Part shown: positions 19,307 through 23,506 of the stretch, piece after piece
Layout: every line of letters starts with the position of its first letter
How positions within the stretch are numbered: the stretch's first letter is position 1
DNA from: Chara braunii
Lineage: Eukaryota > Streptophyta > Charophyceae > Charales > Characeae
Direction of reading: 5' to 3'
Length of the DNA stretch: 23,506 nucleotides
Assembly (NCBI GenBank): GCA_003427395.1
Contig: BFEA01000026.1
Location: 2,188,052-2,211,557, forward strand
The notes under the pieces: model-generated
What the model was told of the DNA's origin: nothing
What the model saw: only the letters and a program-made list of their open reading frames with translations
Databases searched by the model: none
Position numbers and translations under genes: made by a program

Positions 19307-20036
19307 GGACTGGATTGGGAGTGTCTCATGTGGAGTGGGTTCCACGGACGGTTGGATTCGCGGGAGCAGTTCCCTTGGCGCGCCTCCCACTGCTACCGGT
19401 AGCCGCGGCAGCGCGCGCAACGTACGGTGCAGAAGAGAGGTGCTGGTCGCCCGCCTGGGGACCTGGGCGGGCTCTGGCCAACTTGTAAGTGCTGACTGGG
19501 GCGTGTCAGGACAACGTGGCAGACTCGATCTCGACCGAGGGCGCAATCACACGCGCGCACTCCCGAAAAGACGCGCACTCACCGCGCAGCAAAACGTGGT
19601 TCTAGCCAGGGAGAGTCTTACGGCCCTGCTCCGCCTCTGCGCTGCCGTCAGTCTTTCGCCGCCATCGCCTCTGCCTCGGCCGCCATGCCGACGTCTTCGT
19701 TTCCGTGACCTCGCGCCTCAGCGGCCATACCTACCTTGTTCGTTTCCCGCCGGGGAGGAGGCGACCAGGGCGCTTTGTGGCCATGCCGAACAACTAATAG
19801 GTGTTGTCGAGCGCGCAAGGCCGGGGTTCGAACCCTGCCGCCGTCGTCTTGCTCGTCGCCGCCCTGCTGCGGATGCCCTCCGCCACCCTCGCTGGGCCCC
19901 AATTAGGTACTCGAGGTTAAGATCGGCGGTGCGGAGGAGCCAACTACGGCCGTTGACTCTCATATCGGGGAAGGATCGTGTTTTTTTCCCGCCCAGAGGG
20001 TCAAGCAAATCGGCGGGCGTTGTCCTTGCCGACACC
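19307..20036 (+). promoter_or_regulatory. GC-rich 5' flank / leader of the hydrolase gene
   Basis: CpG-rich DNA immediately upstream of the start codon. No TATA box is visible in the last 130 bp. It probably contains the promoter and 5' untranslated region, but no transcription start can be set from sequence alone. The reading frame of the hydrolase is open throughout. Confidence 0.35.
19825..19847 (+). other. tRNA-like B-box motif 2
   Basis: A second GGTTCGAACC (19825-19834) followed by CTGCCGCCGTCGT, 541 bp from the first and about 190 bp upstream of the hydrolase start. No complete tRNA fold was found around it. Confidence 0.35.
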
Positions 20037-20996
20037 ATGGAGCAGGGCGGCGGTCGATGGAGCAAACAGGATTACGAAGAGAAAGGTGTGGATTATGAGG
20101 AGGGTTTCTTCAAGAACTCCCGGGGCATGTCCCTGTTGACATCGACATGGCTTCCGGCCGGCAAGGAGCCCAAGGCGGTTGTCTTCTTTTGCCATGGCTA
20201 TGGTGTAGAGTGCTCCATCTACATGGCCGAAACTGCTTTGCGGTTTGCGAGCGCCGGGTATGGTGTTTTCGGACTGGATGTTGAAGGCCATGGCCGCTCG
20301 GAGGGCCTGCGCTGTTTCATTGCGGACGCAGACAAGATGGTGGGAGATTGCGTGGACTATTTCAAGACAGTGAGGGAGCAGGCCGGGTTCAAGAAGAAGG
20401 CAAGGTTCCTCTACGGGGAATCGATGGGGGGAGCAACTTGTCTGCTGATACATCGGAAGGAGCCTGAAGTATGGAACGGCGCCATTCTCGTGGCGCCGAT
20501 GTGTAAGATATCGGAGAAGGTGAAGCCTCCCGCGATCGTGACACGTGTCTTAACGAAGGTGGCGGCTTTTGCTCCCAGGTGGAAGATTGTGCCGACCAAA
20601 GACATCATCGATAGCGCTTACAAGGATCCAGCCAAACGAGAGTTCGTGCGATCCATTCCGTACACGTATCAGGACAGACCGCGTTTGGGAACGGCTCTGC
20701 AGTTGTTGCAAGTGAGCACGGATCTCGAAGGCCGTCTGGAGGAGGTGACCATCCCCTTCCTCCTGCTCCACGGTGAGGCGGATACTGTAACCGATCCGGC
20801 GGTGTCGCAGGCGTTGTACGAGGAGTCCAAGAGCTTCGACAAGACATTCAAGGTGTACCCAGGCATGTGGCATGCACTGACATCAGGAGAGCCAGATGAC
20901 AACGTGGAGATCGTCTTCCGGGACATTTTCGAGTGGTTGGAGTCTAGGTGCATGGTTGGAAGTTTGTCCTCTCAGCAACGGCAACAGCAACAGTAG
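20037..20996 (+). CDS. Alpha/beta hydrolase, monoacylglycerol lipase / caffeoyl shikimate esterase-like
   Basis: An intact 319-residue serine hydrolase. Landmarks: HGYG at 53-56 (oxyanion-hole region), GHGRS at 84-88, nucleophile elbow GESMG at 127-131 with Ser129, catalytic Asp249 in HGEAD, and catalytic His279 in YPGMWHALTSGEP. The stretches ILVAPMCKISEKVKPP, WKIVPTKDIID and RPRLGTA are typical of plant enzymes annotated as monoacylglycerol lipases, a family that also holds caffeoyl shikimate esterase of lignin biosynthesis; substrate cannot be decided from sequence. No signal peptide or membrane segment is evident; the Gln-rich C-terminus (SSQQRQQQQ) is a local extra. The ATG at 20037 is preferred because it has a good context (GACACCATGG), gives the usual family length, and the homologous region begins about 20 residues in. 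The frame stays open upstream to 19098, but that sequence is Arg/Pro-rich, has no family similarity and includes a tRNA-like motif. The gene is uninterrupted by introns. Confidence 0.93.
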   Translation: MEQGGGRWSKQDYEEKGVDYEEGFFKNSRGMSLLTSTWLPAGKEPKAVVFFCHGYGVECSIYMAETALRFASAGYGVFGLDVEGHGRSEGLRCFIADADKMVGDCVDYFKTVREQAGFKKKARFLYGESMGGATCLLIHRKEPEVWNGAILVAPMCKISEKVKPPAIVTRVLTKVAAFAPRWKIVPTKDIIDSAYKDPAKREFVRSIPYTYQDRPRLGTALQLLQVSTDLEGRLEEVTIPFLLLHGEADTVTDPAVSQALYEESKSFDKTFKVYPGMWHALTSGEPDDNVEIVFRDIFEWLESRCMVGSLSSQQRQQQQ

Positions 20997-21080
20997 ATAG
21001 CAGCGTACAGCAGCTGTATCCGGAACAGTGGCCACCTCGGACCCTGAGCGAGAACCGCTGTCTGCAGCGAGGAGGATATA

Positions 21081-21107
21081 CGGAGAGAGAGTGAGAGAGA
21101 CAGAGAG

Positions 21108-21187
<80 letters not shown>

Positions 21188-21197
21188 NGACAGAGAG

Positions 21198-21285
<88 letters not shown>
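21081..21285. repeat. (GA)n microsatellite with ambiguous base
   Basis: About 200 bp of GA units begin 85 bp after the hydrolase stop. A GACAGAGAGACACACAGAGA phrase occurs twice (21099-21118 and 21189-21208), and there is an N at 21188. The identical phrase beside the N suggests the tract was closed by an uncertain join. Confidence 0.95.
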
Positions 21286-21286
<1 letters not shown>

Positions 21287-22004
21287 GTTCTCTGCTTTCA
21301 CGAAGCGATGGAGGCTGGAATGACGGGAAGGGGTGTCGCAGTACCTTTGTACGTATCCATTTACCGATGGTCAATTATTACCTGAAATAGGAAAATGCAT
21401 TCCTTGTTTGTCGATTAGTCAGAATTTGCCATGTTCTTGCATGCGGTATGGAAGTGACTGAATTTGAGGTTCTCTTTTGGCCGTTTTGTAGCGAGGTTGA
21501 AGAAGGGGAGGAAAGAGCAGACGTTACAATTGGATATTAAGCTGATGAGACTTTTCTTGAAAGTTATGAATAAGGGTTATCTCGATCCCGTGTGTTAATT
21601 AACGGTGGAAGTCTGACGACGTGTAATATGTGGAGGAGATCCGATAGGGTGTAATCTAACGATGGAAATTTGGTGGCGCGAAATCTAATGGCGGATCACG
21701 TGTCAGCTGACGATGGTTCTTGTGCACCAGGCACCAGGCAGAAGGCTTGATTTCCAATCGCTATTCCCTGGCAGTGCAGGACATTTCTAGTCCGTGGATG
21801 TGGATCGTGCACCTTGACGTTGGGGTTGAATAATTTTTCGCCTATTGGCTGGTTGGCTGACGATGTGGAGCGTAGTGCATAATATATTGTCACACTGGAA
21901 ATCAGAGCGCAAAAGCGGAAAAAGACAAAACAAGAAAAAGAAAAGAAGTAAGGAAGGAAAGCCCCACCTGTTCGTCACCTACCGCGGTGATCACTGTCAC
22001 ATCA

Positions 22005-22008
<4 letters not shown>
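21286..22008. other. 3' flank of the hydrolase, no gene recognised
   Basis: Moderately AT-rich DNA. The phrase family (A)ACG(A/G)TGGAA(A/G)T.TG and TCTAA(C/T)G recurs loosely between 21600 and 21720. No RNA gene or supported open frame. Confidence 0.4.

Positions 22009-22059
<51 letters not shown>
22009..22059. repeat. (GA)n microsatellite
   Basis: About 25 uninterrupted AG units. Confidence 0.95.
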
Positions 22060-22063
<4 letters not shown>

Positions 22064-22485
22064 AAAGTGCTATCACTGCGTCCTTCTGTTATATTTTCTT
22101 GCTTTGATTTCGCATATGTATCCTTGGTTGACAGGTGTGTGATGATGTGGGACAGTGCGGGACAAGTTATATGCCATGTTTGCCGTCGTCATGTCATTCT
22201 CTACGTCTTTGTCAATTTGGGTGAGTGTTGTTCCCTACTCTTTGTGTCTTTCTTATTGTGTTGAGCGAACGGTTTGTCAATGGAGTTGAGGATGAGATGT
22301 TCCTTCGTCGTCTTTCTTACTCCATATGCTTATTGGAACAAACTGCGTGCTTACTACTGACAGCTCTGTTTCGGCATGGGTTTCGCCTTCTGCCTTTCTC
22401 GTGGAATGCCTTTGGGCAGCTGACGTTTTACATAGGACAAGCGGTTACCCGCCGCGGCTACGCCGGCGGATTACAGAACTAACAC
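22060..22485. other. No supported gene
   Basis: Open frames of 85-166 codons on + cross this stretch but show no domain. The longest runs on into the pyrimidine-rich tract that follows. Confidence 0.35.
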
Positions 22486-22487
22486 CT

Positions 22488-22722
22488 GCGTCTCCTCCCC
22501 GTTTTCTTCCGCCACCACATCCTCCTCCTTATCTCCCTCGTTCTCTTCGACCTCCTCTCTGTCCTGGTTCCGCATCCCACTCCTCGCCGACCTCCTCTTC
22601 TGCATTCTTCTTGCCCACCTCTACTTCCTCGTTTTCCCGCTCCTCGTCGCCCTCCTCGGCCGTGCCCTTCTCCTTCTCCCCCTCGCGCTCCTCTTTCCAC
22701 CCCCTCTTGTCCCCTCCATATG
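22488..22722. repeat. Pyrimidine-rich tract
   Basis: C/T-dominated sequence with recurring CGACCTCCTC, CTCCTCG and TTCTTC phrases. The Ser/Pro-rich (+) and Gly/Arg-rich (-) frames through it are compositional. Confidence 0.7.
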
Positions 22723-22765
22723 TGAACCCAAGCCAAAGAAAAAGACAAACGCCTCACACAGAAAA

Positions 22766-22887
22766 AGACTGGTTTCAGACCATCGGTCTGGTCTCTCTTC
22801 GCCTTACACTGGAAAAGAAAAAGTGAAGACTGGTTTCAGACCATCGGTCTGGTCTCTCTTCGCCTTACACTGGAAAAGAAAAAGTGT
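22766..22887. repeat. Perfect 61-bp tandem duplication with internal hairpin
   Basis: AGACTGGTTTCAGACCATCG starts copies at 22766 and 22827; the 61-bp units differ only in the last base. Each contains a CAGACC-ATC-GGTCTG hairpin. A partial third copy follows at about 22894 with the 12-bp palindrome AGACCATGGTCT. Confidence 0.92.
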
Positions 22888-22959
22888 ACTTCGAGTTCAG
22901 ACCATGGTCTCTCTCTAGTTGAACTACCAGTACTTGGCCCATCATTGGCCGTGGGGCCA

Positions 22960-23042
22960 CTACCGTCTACCCCTGAACATAACCCGTATGCCTTGTAAAA
23001 GAATACAAGGGTTGTATTCGGTTGGTTTACAAGGCATATGGG
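22960..23042. repeat. Palindrome-bearing dispersed repeat, copy B (nested inverted repeats)
   Basis: CTACCGTCTACCCCTGAACA and the following TAA (22960-22982) match 14728-14751. CCCGTATGCCTTGTAAA (22983-22999) pairs with TTTACAAGGCATATGGG (23026-23042) with one mismatch. Inside the loop, GAATACAA (23001-23008) pairs perfectly with TTGTATTC (23012-23019). Confidence 0.7.
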
Positions 23043-23411
23043 TAGAACAGGACCAACTTTACCTTCACAAGGGGGTCGGGTCCAAGCTGAGTAGGCTCAG
23101 TTCTGGACCACGGCTGAGGGCCTCAGAGCCTTGAAAAATAGGGTCAAAGAAAAGTAGCCATGCACCTTTCCATGTTCTGGTCGGAGATTCATTTCTTTCC
23201 CCTACTTGGGGCCTGGCTGCACTCCTCAGCAAAAACGCAAAATGAGAATGAACCTTCTGCTAAAACGTGGAAAGATAAGGTTTTTTTTTGTCTTTTCTGT
23301 CTCCGCGACCACTGTAGCAGTGAGGCCTTGGTGAGTGGCTTGAACTGGCTTCCACTTTCTTGGGCGCGCCACTTTCTTGGTTGTCAGAAGTGCCTTCCCG
23401 CATGGACAAGC
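23043..23411. other. No supported gene
   Basis: Mixed composition with a short poly-T run at 23280-23289 and a CACTTTCTTGG direct repeat (23355 and 23370). Nothing coding is recognised. Confidence 0.4.
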
Positions 23412-23506
23412 AGACACACACACACACACAGACGCACACACACACACACACACACAGACGCACACACACACACACACACAGACACACACAGAGAGAGAGA
23501 GAGAGA
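23412..23506. repeat. Compound (CA)n / (GA)n microsatellite
   Basis: CA units interrupted by CAGACG phrases to about 23490, then GA units to the window edge. Confidence 0.95.

Noticed and set aside
19825-19847. Intact tRNA gene
   Set aside because: No acceptor, D or anticodon arms could be paired around the B-box motif.
19098-20036. N-terminal 313 residues of the 632-residue reading of the hydrolase
   Set aside because: Low-complexity Arg/Pro-rich, no family similarity, and a well-placed ATG with the expected protein length exists at 20037.
20883-21374. Minus-strand Ser-Leu repeat open frame (and the plus-strand Arg-Glu repeat frame)
   Set aside because: Both are translations of the (GA)n tract.
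22479-22826. Ser/Pro-rich plus-strand and Gly/Arg-rich minus-strand frames
   Set aside because: Pyrimidine-rich low-complexity tract gives both; no domain.

Overview
The window reads as nuclear DNA of a eukaryote, most likely a streptophyte. The one intact gene is an alpha/beta hydrolase of the plant monoacylglycerol lipase / caffeoyl shikimate esterase type. Around it lie decayed Ty3/gypsy and hAT elements, a U6 snRNA copy, abundant microsatellites, and long AT-rich degenerate tandem repeats. The density of (GA)n, (CA)n and (TCAA)n and the character of the transposase remnants fit a charophyte alga such as Chara; this taxonomic call is inference. No prokaryotic features (operons, CRISPR, rRNA) were seen.

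Layout. 1-600: (GA)n, (GT)n and a (TCAA)n-bearing repeat. About 632-1291: the broken C-terminal end of a Ty3/gypsy polyprotein (integrase C-terminus plus chromodomain-like tail), followed by a possible 3' LTR. 2488-2735: a second copy of the (TCAA)n repeat. About 2817-5030: a heavily mutated hAT-type transposase (DUF659 region and hATC dimerisation region) spread over three frames with at least five in-frame stops. 5160-6050: a purine-rich tract. 6720-7720, with an outlier at 8549: a degenerate tandem repeat of about 62 bp built on CCATAAGTTGGG, interrupted by a duplicated 360-bp module at 7747-8507. 8615-9900: nested repeats with a subunit of about 125 bp. 9980-12000: AT-rich DNA with little recognisable content. 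12022-12370: a 150-bp tandem duplication carrying an exact back-to-back Tn5 mosaic-end pair, i.e. a sequencing-library junction left in the assembly. 12400-15180: small inverted and tandem repeats. 15177-15333: a U6 snRNA retropseudogene with A-rich tail and candidate target-site duplication. 16300-18300: short palindromic repeats and a GC-rich stretch with decayed, internally duplicated coding-like sequence. 20037-20996: the intact hydrolase gene, with a GC-rich leader containing two tRNA-like B-box motifs. 21000-23506: microsatellites, a pyrimidine-rich tract, a perfect 61-bp duplication and a nested palindrome.

Only the hydrolase looks functional, so there is no multi-gene pathway to reconstruct. 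I found no convincing new multi-gene system. The most informative observations are the library-junction artefact at 12228-12265, the U6 retrocopy, the 62-bp repeat family, and the dispersed palindromic element shared by 14728-14765 and 22960-23042.
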